Positions 21,301-32,953 of a stretch of DNA of 64,000 nucleotides are shown here, piece by piece. The translations under genes were made by a program, and so were the position numbers. The DNA comes from Phytophthora colocasiae (lineage: Eukaryota > Oomycota > Peronosporomycetes > Peronosporales > Peronosporaceae): assembly GCA_018806915.1 (NCBI GenBank), contig JAGKQI010000104.1, positions 1,488,001-1,552,000 of the forward strand, written 5' to 3'. Numbering within the stretch: position 1 is the stretch's first letter; each line of letters starts with the position of its first letter. The notes below the pieces were generated by a model. It had not been told where the DNA came from. It worked only from the letters and a program-made list of their open reading frames with translations, and did no database searches.

Positions 21301-24300
21301 GCTGGAGGGCCGTACACGCCCTTGCGCCGCTTCTCCATTTTGGTATCCAGCATGTCTTGCGTCTGGTTGGCGGATGTCTGCGCTGAAAACGAGATCGGGA
21401 TAGGGATGTACACGTCCGCAGGTAAAGACTGAAGGTATCGTGAGATATTCACCGTCTTGCCTGTTCCTGTTCCTCCGACCATGAGCACGTGCTTTCCTGC
21501 ACTCATGAGTTCTTCCAATAAATAGTTGTTACGCACAGAGTCAGCTGTAGGCACGACAATCTCGGCGAAAGATGAGTTCGCGGGTACTTTGTATGGGCTC
21601 ACAGTGCTCATCCAGGGCACCCACTTGTGACTGGAAAGCTGGTAGCAGTAGTCGTACACTAGACCAGTCGGAGGAAGTGGAGGTTGACAGTTATTTGCCA
21701 CTAGCTCACTGCGTAGGAAACTGTCGAAGCGGATACGTCCAGCGTCATTCGTAGACGCACCAACAGACCAGATCAAAGCGAAGATAAACAGCGGCTCGAT
21801 GTCATCTTTAAACTGAGCGTTGGGTGTCTTGGATGCTGGTTGAAGCTCGCCAGTCCCATCCGCTGGTTTCTCCCGGAAAGGGTCCAACGTACAATCCAGG
21901 ATATTCATGAGACTCTGAGCCAGGTTGTTGTCCATTGTCGGCACGAGCTCGCCAAGAAATGACCGGATAAATGTGACGGAAGAATACAGGTACACGTCAA
22001 AAAGTCGCATGAAAATGTGTCCGAAGGCCGCCACGGATTTCGGGAGATGCTCAACCCATGAGTCAACCAGAGGTCCAAGCCCAAGTGTACTGGGCTCCAT
22101 ATAAACCATACCTGTGCGGCTAACAGTAGCCGGAGATGCCACTGAAAGATCCTCCACTTCGAACATCATGGTCATTTGCTTGGACATCTGCAGCATTTCA
22201 CCACTGTTTAAGCACAGCTTCTTGTTGTCGTCCAGCACCGTGTTCATATTCTCAATCCAGATCGCATCCACAGGTCCGTCAAAGATGACCCACTTGCGAT
22301 CTGGCTTCGTATCACTGGCAGCAGCACGGTAAAGTGTGGATAAAATACCATCCTGCCACTCGTGTGTGTTCGGATCGAACTCGCCATAAAGCTGGCCCAT
22401 GGTAATGGACTTCGGGTTGAGTTGGTACTTGATTACTCTCTCAAACGCGAAGCCAACTTCACCACGGCGCTTGAGTTCCGTGAGCGCATCAGCGAGAACT
22501 GCGATGTTGCATGATTTACCGCCTCCAGTGGCCCCGACAACCATCAGTCCGTGTCGCACCACGATCGTCTCGTACAGTTGGATGCATTTGGTGAGGAAAT
22601 AAGGCACTGGTTGCAGATTCAAGCGGTGAGTCTGCAGTTTAATGACACTAATGAGAGCTCCAAGATCCAAATTGGGGCGGCATTTTCCAGGGAACAAGTC
22701 GCTGATGATACCGTTAAACAAAGGGATATCGTGCGCTAAGAACTTGGGCAGGTTGACGTCTTGCAGTGCTCGCAGCAGTAGAACGTCCTCGTCCATATCG
22801 GGATCGTCACGCTTGAGGTTACCTGCTGCTGTGATCACCGTCTTCACTGCGCGCATACCGTAATCGTAGTGGAACTGGGACGATAACTGTTCTGAGCATA
22901 ACTTAAATGTCGTCACCATCTTCGCTCCGAGCGCTCGCGCATCTGAGAATCCATAGGCGAAGAACATAATCTCACCAATTAACGCGTAATCTGGTACCAT
23001 CATTGCTACGGGCCGGAAGAGAGCAGCAAGCGAGTCGGGGAGCTCACTACGACCAGCGTAACCAGGATTCATTGTGATGAACACCCCGAACTGATCGCTA
23101 AGTTTGATGTCGGACCCTTCGAAGATAATTCGAGTGTCCCCGCGTCGAATACCAAGCTGCAAGGTCACCACCTGCTGGCCAACGACGGATAACACCTCGA
23201 TGTCGATCCGGTTAAACTCGTCAAAACAAGCCCAAGCTCCACAAGAAGCCAATCCTTTGAAAAACTTCCCCATCGCGATATAATCCAACCCGTCGGAGCA
23301 GTTGAACACAACACACTGCTTCGCCAGTGCCTTCGCTAAATCTTTGGTCGTCTCAGTCTTCCCCGTACCAGCAGGACCAGCAGGAGCCCCACCGAGAATC
23401 ATCTGAAGCGCACCCATTAGCGTAAGATAACACTTGTCCGTCAATGGCGTGATCACAAGGCGAAATGAATTTCCCAAATACTCGTAACCATAAGGACGTC
23501 GTGAGGTCACAGCTTGAACCCACAGGTTTTTATCTGCCCAGTAATATTTTAATTGAGAACTCCACAGGAAATCACCTTTCGACTCGACGTTTTGCGCTAC
23601 CAGCTTCCGCGTCACGTCTCGAGCGTGCACATCAATAACAGTAAGAGCGCCACACGTGATGCGAGCCATGTTGTCGAGATTGCCTCGTACTAAAGTAACC
23701 ATATCCGCGAGCTGTCCTAGCTGTCGAGTCATCATCTTTTGCACACCTTCCCGTCCGTCAGCGTCCATGGCTTCTTCCATCTCCCGCGTCCAGTGCATCT
23801 GGCTACCGTTAAGGACGCACATTCCTGGCCACTTTTGGATCCACAGCGATCGATCGATCCGAGTGTAATCTGCAATCGCGCGCTCCATGATGTCGCGGAT
23901 GGAGATCTTCATCATGTCTTCCACCTCCATCATCCAGTTCTCCACGTTTTTCCCCTTGGGGTCCACCAACGTCGAGAACGGTACCTTCTCTCCTTCGGCC
24001 GAAATCATTGCACTGATGGTCAGATCGTCCTCAAACGTCACTTGGACGATACCTTCAAAGCATTTCTTCAAGTGAGGCTGGACGAGTTTAACGTCTTTCG
24101 ATTCTGACAGGATGGACAGTAATTCGTCGTTCGAAAGGAAGTAGAACCGGGCGAATGCCGATCGCTTCACTTCCAGATAGTCGCTCAAACCTTTTTGAAC
24201 CAGTTCCAGGAAGTGATTCGACTCACGAAACCTCTCCAGCAGCTTTTGGCTTCGACAGAACTCGACACATTTCGGCTTGGCCTTTGCAGACGCTAAAGTT

Positions 24301-27300
24301 TGGCGCCAGTTTTTATCCACCGAAGCGAAGCGCTTTCCTTCAGCAGGAAGTTGTTTGTTAATATCGGGAGACTCGAAAATCGGCTGCAAGTATAGCCAAT
24401 TGCGCTGCACTGCCAACCATTCTTCCAGCACCTCGGATATTAACTGTAGCGTTGTATTCCACTCGACAATCTCTTCCTCGAACGGTCCTTTAAACGACGA
24501 GAACATCATGGCTTGTGTCATGGTAACATGCTCATCTAGAATGGCCTGGATCTCATCCACACCTTTGATCACGTACGTGCCAGTCTCGCGATATGCTATA
24601 ATCTGTAGGTCGACACCCTCCCAAGCTCCTTTCATCGTTCGTAATGCTTGCTCCACTTGGTACTCCTTCCCAGCAGCTTCTGCAACCTTGACGATATCGT
24701 CGATCCGATCCAGTAAGTTCAGCTGGAAAATGTTGGTTAAAGTAAAGCTCTCGTCGATCTCCAGTGCAAACCCCAAGCTCTTACTAAGCTCGTCCCAGTG
24801 CCGCATTCGCATGCCAGGGTTGCGTAAGGCCACGATAAGAGGCACATACGGCTTGAAAACGGAGATTTGCTCCTTCACTGTCTCTGCAATCTTGGAGCAC
24901 GCCTCATTCCCGTTGTTACTGAAGAACTTGAAAGCTTTCTGGATACTTACGCTGTACGTATCCACGAGTTTCTCTACTTGTTCCGCGTCGATGTCAGTGA
25001 AGCTGCCTTGAATCCAAGCCTTCCGACTCTGAATCCAGTTGTACGATGTGGACCAGAGCTGGTGGTACGGCTCGAACGTCTTCTTGGCGCTTGCTAGTGC
25101 ATCGTAAGATGTCACATCTTGGCCAAAAAGAGTCTCGCGGCTGTTAAATAGCATGGCATCTTGCTGAGCCTGTTCAAGTTTCCGTTGAACGGACATCGCG
25201 TGATGTGCCACATCATCCACGAAGGCGAGGTTGTCGTAGCGGGAGAAGGTATCGATCTCTTCTTGTAGAGCTGCCAGAGTCTTCTCAAAGCGCTCCTGTT
25301 CAGATTCCATTTGCTTTGCAAACTTTAGCTTGCGTTCCTCCAGAGCGTGCTTAAATCGGGAACTCTGCGCTAACACCTTCGAGGGCCAGCCCTGAACCTG
25401 CCAGGTGAGTCGCAGGTGCTCGTCACTGACGTAGTGGCGGAAATCATCGATCAGCGTGTTGTCCCGCATCATCTGAGAGATTTCTTCTTGGAGAGGTGCC
25501 AGTAGAGCAGGCAGTCCACCGATGTACTCCTGAAGCGCAGTCAAGCTCTCGATATCCTTCGGTGTTGACGACAGGTTCTGGTTAATTTCATCAAACTTGC
25601 TCATGATCCGCGCTGCTACTTGGAAACAGAAAGCCACTTGTGCGTCAAGAAGCTGTGCGAAGCTGTCGCGGTGTTTCTTTGCCAACGTAAAGCGAATATT
25701 CGTCAAGTCCACTTGAAAGAGCCCAAGGCTTACTGCACGGGACGGAATGGTTTCCATGAGTCTTTCCTCTTCGTCTCGATGATAAGTCAGTAAACGTCGA
25801 AGCTCATTCAGCTCGACTGGGGGGAGAAGAGGAGGTGGTTCTCCATCTTCTCCTTCCACATTCTCAGGTTGTACACGAATAATTGTCGTTAAGTACTCAT
25901 CGACGTCCAGGTTGAGCAGAGGAATGTACTGATCAAACTGATGATAATAATTCAGCAACGGCTGTCCAGCTCGTTCGATGATTTTCGCCACTTGCTCCTT
26001 GAGACCCGCAATCGACTGAGCTGAGTCCTGCAAGCACGCGATACTCTCCTGGTTAGGCCAGAAGATCCGATCCATTACGAGTCTCTCCACGAGTTCGAGC
26101 GATTTCAAGCGATCTAGAGCAACGTCGAACTGGCCAGCGATGGCAATTTTAAACTCTTCTGGGCTAGTCACATATTCGAATCGGTAGCCTGCTCGCGGTA
26201 AAATTGGTTCAATTGGACATTGTGCTGATCGGTCTTGGACATTAGCAAGCGACCATTCTCGGATCTCAGCAGCTCGCTTGTCAACTTCGTCTTGGTTTAA
26301 AATGTGCTTCTCCGGCGAGATAATAAGCTCTACCCGGAAAAGTGGTTGGTGTGTTGCTATTGAGTGATGAGGAGGGTCATCTTCTGGCTTTCGGGGCTCC
26401 TCTACAGCCAACAAACGTTCTTGAATGTCGCTTGGACTGCGTACTTCCACATCGTAACCAGCCATTTCTTCGATAAACTGTGCGTAGCCTTCGAAGTTCT
26501 GCTGGATAAGCAGTCGTAGCGTGTCTTCCACCATGTAGTTAACACGCTGCAAGAAGCGCCGAAGTGGCATCTCCAAGTACTTCTGTCGATTGGGCTCTGC
26601 AGGGTTGTACAACGGGTGCTTCGCCTGTGAGAAATGTGTTTGGATCCGCTTGGCCGCTAATCGAGTCCAGCAATCGCGCATGAACCGCAGTGCAGTGTGG
26701 CTCATTTGAGCATGCACTGAATGGAACTCAGCTAGCGTGATGCTCTTGGGCTGAGATCGGGCACCACCGCCAAAGCTGATCTCGGTCGGCTGCTGCTCCA
26801 GCAAAAGCTTCTGCGTTCCCACATCAACACAGCTTCGACGGACATCAAGTAGCGCGTTGACTGCAAACGACAAGTTCACGAATGTATCCGTTGCAACGTC
26901 GAGAAATCTTCGATTGTAGTCGTAGGACGGGACGAGAATGACACCACATTGGGGAGGGGGCGGCGGGGCTGGTACTTCAGGCAACTTGATGTCGGGGAAT
27001 TGCCTCTGAATATCATCTACATTGGTCTCGAAGATCAGTTTGTTCATTGTGTGCATGTAGTCAGCGTTCACCTCCTCTAGCAAAGCCGACGTGCTGATGT
27101 TTGTCGGCACCGATGATGACGAGAGCGTCAATTGAAGGATATTGCTGATAGTGTGCGAGTCCAACTGGGTATCCGAGCTGATTGGCATACCCTCCACGTA
27201 TAGTGATTGCCGCAATGCTGCTTCTGCCTGCTCTCTGCGCTGCACAGCACGTTGTATACGCTGTACGAACGCCCCGCAATCCTCCTTCTCGAGACACAGA

Positions 27301-28014
27301 AGTCCACGATGCATCACTGGTGAACCAACACGTTTACCAGCAGACCACGAGACAATGAAGCGGTCGAGAGAAACGTCAAATGCAGTCACCATACAGCTCG
27401 ACCAGCTTCCTGCGGTTCCTGTGCCATCGTCCAGAGGGAGTCCTACTGCTTTGATCGGCAACTGTTTCACCAGCTCTGGACGTTGACCGACCGCTGCGCA
27501 GTCTTCTTCAACGTCCAGAAAACACCACAACGGTAGAAAAGTACCCGCAATGCAGGCGTACGGGTCGGCATTGCTTGATGCTTCTGGGTATGAAGAGGCA
27601 ATGGCTGGATGTCCCAATCTATCACGTGGGACTTGGGTCTCGAGCCATTCCGCTAATGCAGCTCCTCCTAAGGTACCAGGCGTTGCCTTCGTTGCTCGCG
27701 CAGTCACTTTAGGTGCTCTTTTGATGATCCTTGGAGGCTGTTTGCGTAAATTACTTGAACCATTCTGGATCGGGTAGTTCAGTGGCTGGATTTGAGGTGG
27801 CAGATCTTTAGAAGGAGCTTTGCCAGCAGTTCCAAGGAGCGATCCAAACGCAGACTGGGTGGAGCTGTTGTCGTCTTGCTCATACTTGTCCAGTGCTTTC
27901 AGTACCAAGTTGAGAGACGCCGCGTGTGCTGTCTGCAGTGGATAACAAAGTTAATTCTCACATTGAATAGACATTAAAGCACCTTCTTACCTTCTTCGAA
28001 CTGCGCTTACTCAT
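15306..28014 (-). CDS. Axonemal dynein heavy chain, inner-arm type (DNAH3/7/12-like)
   Basis: A motor subunit of 4216 residues from two exons: an 8-codon first exon (28014-27991) and one 12.6-kb exon (27932-15306), joined across a 58-nt intron (GTAAGA...CTGCAG). Four P-loops are in order: AAA1 GPAGTGKTET (about 1525), AAA2 GATGGGKS (about 1807), AAA3 GGTGTGKT (about 2159) and AAA4 GVGGSGRQS (about 2508). AAA4 is followed by the coiled-coil stalk and microtubule-binding tip (about 2700-3050), AAA5-6 and the C-terminal cap. The long N-terminal tail carries the linker. Lines around AAA1 such as CSDGLDYIAMGKFFKGL match monomeric inner-arm chains. The protein powers zoospore flagella. The start codon 182 bp after the INTS6 stop and the splice motif fix the first exon; a longer open frame that begins at TTG (27908) is not the true start. 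Confidence 0.93.
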
Positions 28015-28196
28015 CCGGTCGGAAGAATGAACACCACTGAGCCGTTGATCCCCACAATTTACCTGCGTCGCTTCAAATTACCTTGGTGCCGCTGTCGTTT
28101 CCAAGCTATAAAAACGACTTTTCACAGCATTCAACACCAACCAACACCTACAGATCGAAGAAGGTTATCACTCAAATTCAGATACCAATCGCTGAG

Positions 28197-30907
28197 TTAC
28201 GCTGCCGCTTCCTGCATGTGGACGTCAGATGCGTCCGCTTTACCCTGTGTCACTTCATCCAATAATTGTCTGAGCTGCTGCTCCAGCGCCTTCTGTCGGA
28301 ATTGCTGTGAATGATGAATAGCTTGCTCAATGTACGTTTTCACTGCTGTCTGCCCGCCTTTCATCGATCGAAGGCCGCTAACAACGAACTCTTTTTCCTG
28401 ACCAAACGTACACCACAAAAAGAATTAAAAGAGCTGAGTAAACCAGTTCGTAGGTAAATGGTTCGTACCTGTTGGGTAGTCGAGCGTGCCTTGATTAAAC
28501 GGATGATCGTGCTCCAGGACTCCCAGTTCTCAGCCAAGACGCCGTAGACCATCCGCACAAAGCTGCTGCTCTTTTCGTCCTCCACAAACTCGCTGTCGTG
28601 GAGCGGGATGCCCAGCATCTGAGCCGCCTCAGCCTTCACAGAATAGTTGGAACCCACAGAGCTGTCAGTCATAACAGAGTCACCGCTATCACTTCGGCCT
28701 GGCGACGATATGGTCGAGGCAGTACTGGAGACAGGGGAGCTAGGAGAGTGTGAAGGTGACCCTGGTGACGACTTGAAGGACGGCGAGCCACGCGCTCTGT
28801 GTGAACGCTTCGAGTGCTTCTTGTCGCGCTTCAGCTGCGAAGATCGCTTGCGCGTACGCTGGCGCTTTGGAGACTGACCTCCCAGAGCAGCCGCTTCGTC
28901 TGCAGCTTCGTTCTGGTACACGTTGCTAGCCTTGGAGGAACTCTTTTTGTACGGATTACCCAAGTTGAAGCTCAGTTGTCGGCGTCGTAGACCAGTTGGT
29001 GTATCCTCATCGGGTTCAGCTTCAGCAAGAGGGTTACGAAGTGCCTCCTTCTTCACTAACCGCGATTCGTAGTCGCTCATAACATCAATTGGCTGGCTAT
29101 GTTTTTCATCCTCCTCCGCGGCACGCCAACTAGGTGCCAGCTTCAGTGGTGCTGCATCGTCTTTCAGCGCCGTCACACGGGGGAGAGCTACCTGGAAGTG
29201 GTGCTTCGAGGACTTCTCAAAGAACTGCGCCTTGCTCTTCTGGTGCGCAGCACGCAAGTCCTGAAGCGACATGGTCGCAATGGCATCCACAGTTGAGTCG
29301 GTCTGGTTCGTCCCAGTTGCGTCTCTGGTCGAAATAGGCGACGCAGACGGAGAGGAGTCAGGCATGCCGCTGCTTCGTAACCCAGACGCCGAGCTAGATG
29401 TATCGCTTCGACTCGCTCGAGAGAAGAGCTTGTTGTTGTTGTCACTCTCTGTAATGGCTTGTTCTCGCAGTCGGTTCAAGAAGTTCGAGATCTGGTAGCT
29501 CCTCCCCGAGTCTTGGACCTCAGGTACCATGTCATGCAAATTGTATTTGCGTAGTGCCTTCTTCAATGGGGCGTAATAGTAAAGCGGACAGCCACTCAAG
29601 TATGCTGAGAATGACTCTCGCCACGACGATGGCATAGCTTTGGCTTGAAACATCCAAGTACCTGATGCAGAATTAATGTTCTGTCCACTCGCTTGGTATA
29701 CTCGCGCGACTTCCACCAGGAGTGAAAAGAGTTTCGGGAAGTTATATGGCAGCAGTACCAGCATCGCGTTAGAGGAAGGAACACCAGGGCCTGAATTTGA
29801 CGCACGCAGCATTCCTATAGGGTCTCCCAGTCGACCATCCCCTTTGCTGCCTTGAATATAAACCAGCCATCGCTGTCCACGGCTCGGTCCAGGATTGATC
29901 GCCATCTCGAGCGTGTAGTTATCCGCGGGGAACTTGAGCGTGTCCAATAGCATATGGCTCGTGGCCGCTTCAATAGCATTCTCCACTGTACGAGAATACA
30001 CCAAGGTGGGGTGAGCTTCGCGTGTGGGTAAAGAAACTGTGTTTCTGTCGAGCCAAAATGCTTCTGCTACGGGCCAGCAGAACTCCTTGCCACTCGGGAT
30101 AGGTGCGATAATGTTCCTCGTAACTGGGAATTCAGCTTCTCCCTCCATAGCTTCACACTTGAACTTGACAACAGCTCCAGCTTTAAGCTTTAATATGATT
30201 TGGTCGATACTTTGTTCCACTGCAGGCTTGGACGTCGGCATGTAGAGCATTCCCCCCGTAGCTTCACTGAGGGCCATCAAGTCCGCAGGAACCGTCGGCT
30301 GTCCCTTGACTCCGTTCATCGTAGCTGAGAGCTTGAGCGCCACTGTAAACAGTCTTTGATCCCATCTATATGGCTCGTACGTGAGATCAGCCCCCACCGC
30401 ATTGGAAGGAGCGATAACTAGAGAGTCCTGAATGAGGCCGTCAGCACTGGAGAGACTCGTAGCGTCTGTGAGTAGTACACAGACAGACACATTAGTGTTC
30501 CACGGAGCGCGGCCCAGTGCGTAGCTGTCCCAGTTAAACTGGAGTCGGATCTGGTTCATGAGTTCGAAGGCCTGTTTCAGAGCGGCTCCAACGTCGCTCA
30601 GATCTGTAGCTTTCAGATTTTTTAGTTCTCGTAAGAAAGCTTCCTTGTTAGTGGATTGGTCCCAGCCTACACGCACGCGACCGGTGTAAGGGGCATCCGA
30701 GGAGGAGGATTTCGCCCCGCTTTTAGGAGGACGCACGTCACGGCCGGTGGAGAGCAGCATGAAGTGGTGCTGGTAGCGCCGACTCGGGTCCCGTACGCGC
30801 TTCACGAAGCGCTCCACCGCCGACTTGGCGTAGTCCAGTAGCGTCATGCCAGAGCTTGTGCTCTGGTTCATGGACGCACTCGTGTCCAGCACGAACGTCA
30901 CCAGCAT
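28197..30907 (-). CDS. INTS6: Integrator complex subunit 6 (INTS6)
   Basis: Integrator is the nuclear complex that processes snRNA ends and attenuates RNA polymerase II; INTS6 links it to PP2A. The protein is 879 residues from two exons, 30907-28469 and 28397-28197, with a 71-nt phase-0 intron (GTACGA...GTCAG). The N-terminus is a VWA domain with the MIDAS motif DTSASMNQS at residue 8, followed by ELKNL and EPYRWDQRLF, both hallmarks of INTS6. Mid-protein PYNFPKLFSLL and YYAPLKKALRKY match the family. A Ser/Arg-rich low-complexity region at about 640-740 precedes the conserved C-terminal helix (EKEFVVSGLRS...AIHHSQQFRQKALEQQLRQL). The start ATG is embedded in a 72-bp inverted repeat with a second copy 118 bp upstream. 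Confidence 0.88.
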
Positions 30908-31106
30908 CGTCTTCCTTTTACTGCAGTGCGCGCTTCACTCCTAATAAGCCCTAACCAGCTCCGGTCAAATCGGAGTGGGGGCGCCCCTTTTATGGGTGTG
31001 CGAGAATACTATTTTTTTCGTAGTACATTGTGAGAGGAAGACGATGCTGGTGACGTTCGTGCTGGACACGAGTGCGTCCATGAACCAGAGCACAAGCTCT
31101 GGCATG
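30845..31106. repeat. 72-bp perfect inverted repeat around the INTS6 start
   Basis: Arm 1 (30845-30916) contains the first 21 codons and a few leader bases of INTS6 on the minus strand. Arm 2 (31035-31106) is the same 72 bp on the plus strand, with an extra ATG-led frame that stops almost at once (TCATAA follows). Arms are identical over all bases I compared; the spacer is 118 bp. Outside AGGAAG...GGCATG the similarity ends abruptly. This is a local inverted duplication, young enough to be unmutated or kept identical by gene conversion. Confidence 0.9.
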
Positions 31107-31195
31107 TCATAAAGGCCTTGCAAGCAAGTGGTCTGTGTGGAGCGCAATGGCTAGAACGAGATGCTGTGTAAATTAATCCAGGAGGTTACTACAGG

Positions 31196-31780
31196 TTACG
31201 CTCTGAATTTGCGCTTCTTGAGAGAGCGCTCGACGACTGCGGCGGTGGTGATGGTCTCGGCATTGCGGCCCTTCCACTGGGTGAAGTCCTTGGCGTCCCG
31301 GATGCCGGCGTCGAACAGCTTCTTCTCGTCCTGCGTGAGCTTGCGTGTGAACTCGGTGGTATCTTCGTCCAACGCACTCATGGCGTTGTTGAGGATGTCG
31401 CGATAGCGTTCGCCAGAGAAGCACAGCCGCAGGATCTCGTCAACTTCTTGCTGCTCCTCTGGGCTCACGTAGGGCAGTAGCTGGCGCCCTACCTCCAGCA
31501 CGTACGTCGAGAACTCGCGCAGGTTCACTGACGATGGTCCAGCCTTGAGCATACGACGGAAGCGCTTGGTCAGGTATCGAGGAGGTGTCACCGTCACGTC
31601 CCCTCGCTTGGCCAACGGGCGAGCTAGCCACAACGGTAGCTCCACCGCTGCGTCCTTGGACAGGTCCGGCTCGCGGCAACTAGGGTCCAGGAACCCACAG
31701 TCCAGCGCGTGCGTGTTGAACGTGCATTTAACGCGCTCGTCTTCCGCCAGGATGGCATCGATGTCCAGGTAGCTGCTCAT
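31196..31780 (-). CDS. PSF3: GINS complex subunit Psf3
   Basis: GINS is part of the CMG helicase that opens DNA at replication forks; Psf3 is one of its four subunits. This is a 194-residue single-exon protein, the normal family length. The N-terminus YLDIDAILAEDERV is the Psf3 signature, followed by VELPLWLA and later YVLEVGRQLLPY. The start ATG at 31780 is only 45 bp from the start of the divergently transcribed beta-hydroxylase gene, so the two share a promoter region. Confidence 0.9.
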   Translation of the reverse strand: MSSYLDIDAILAEDERVKCTFNTHALDCGFLDPSCREPDLSKDAAVELPLWLARPLAKRGDVTVTPPRYLTKRFRRMLKAGPSSVNLREFSTYVLEVGRQLLPYVSPEEQQEVDEILRLCFSGERYRDILNNAMSALDEDTTEFTRKLTQDEKKLFDAGIRDAKDFTQWKGRNAETITTAAVVERSLKKRKFRA

Positions 31781-31825
31781 GGTCGAAAGGAAGTGGCGCC
31801 AAAAACAAATGGCTACATTTCGAAA
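31781..31825. promoter_or_regulatory. 45-bp bidirectional promoter/leader between Psf3 and beta-hydroxylase
   Basis: Only 45 bp separate the two start codons, so transcription start sites for at least one gene must be very close to, or inside, the other gene's leader. The region contains AAAAACAAAT and the first of three near-identical ATGGCTACA motifs (31809, 31826, 31844). I do not see a TATA box. Confidence 0.6.
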
Positions 31826-31859
31826 ATGGCTACAGTTTCGAACATGGCTACAGTTTTAG
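31809..31859 (+). other. Upstream ORF overlapping the beta-hydroxylase start
   Basis: An ATG at 31809 opens a 16-codon frame ending TAG at 31857-31859, in a different frame from the main start at 31826. It overlaps both the 31826 and 31844 ATGs, so if it lies in the transcript it would lower initiation there or push it to the next in-frame ATG at 31877. Confidence 0.4.
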
Positions 31860-32884
31860 ATACAGAAGGTATCAGGATGGAGACGCGCACTTTGGAGGAG
31901 AAGCTGCGTGGGCTGGTGCACTCGTGGGGAATGTCTACATTTAGTGAGAGAATTGCATTGCAATGGATAGAGCGGTTTCTGGGTAGCGACGATGACTGTG
32001 ACGCCTTCGGGCGTCTGCGCAAGTGGATTGTGCTGCAACTCAACCATCGTCGGATGCCGGAAGACTGTTCCAAGTGGCAATTGGGCTGCCCTGAGCTCAT
32101 TCCGATGCTGCGTGCGATGCCTGTGTGGAATTGCAGCGAGTTCTCGTGGGTGAAGACGCTGGAGAGCAACTTTGAAGTGATTAAGGAGGAGCTCTTGGCA
32201 CTCAAAAGCCGACCAAAGTCAGGCTTCCAGCCGTATCGGGCACCGTCATGGGCCAGTGACATTAATGTAAAAGCTGTTAAAGTATCCAACCTCACTGCTA
32301 GTATTCATGACTGAACTCTGTTGTTACAGGCAAAGGACGGACTGGGTAGTGCTGGGCATGACGCAGGGGACTGGAACGTGCTGTATCTGTTCCTACACAA
32401 CGTGGACTTCCAAGCGAATCGAGACTTGTGTCCAAGGACGGCGGCCATCATTGAATCCATCGATGGTCAATATGAACATGCTTTCTTCTCTGCACTGGCA
32501 CCGCAGACTCATGTCAAGAAACACCACGGACCTACCAACAAAAAACTTCGCTGCCATCTGCCCCTGGTAGTTCCAGAAGGCCAAAGTCGCCTTCGGGCTG
32601 GCGATGAGGTGGTCTACGCGCGAGAAGGCAAATGCTTCATCTTTGATGATTCATTCGAACACGAGGCATGGAACGACGACGACACACACAGTCGGATCGT
32701 GCTGATCATCGATATATGGCACCCCGATCTGACTGCGCAGGAGAGGAAGTTCCTGGGCTTTTTACGTAACGCGCGGTTGCGAATGGACAAGACCATGAGT
32801 CAAAACTCTGGAGATAACTTCTATTCCATCATCAAAAAGGCTGGAGAGGATCACGCTTCCGCTCCGAATGCGGTGTGGAGCTGA
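31826..32884 (+). CDS. Aspartyl/asparaginyl beta-hydroxylase-like dioxygenase
   Basis: An Fe(II)/2-oxoglutarate oxygenase of the ASPH family, which hydroxylates Asp/Asn in target proteins. Two exons, 31826-32266 and 32330-32884, with a 63-nt phase-0 intron (GTAAAA...TACAG), give 331 residues. The C-terminal half carries the catalytic pattern: iron-binding His in THVKKHHGPTNKKLRCHLPL, the arginine that holds 2-oxoglutarate in RCHL, then FDDSFEHEAWN with the second His, and RIVLIIDIWHPDL. The N-terminal 150 residues are helical and not recognised. No signal peptide or membrane span is present, so unlike animal ASPH it is probably soluble and cytosolic. The start is uncertain among ATGs at 31826, 31844 and 31877. 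It is convergent with SNF2 copy 2, 69 bp apart. Confidence 0.85.
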
Positions 32885-32953
32885 CTCTTCTCCAAGTACC
32901 CCGCAATCGTATCTTTTAGCTATCCACAGCACGTGAAATTTACACACATCCAC

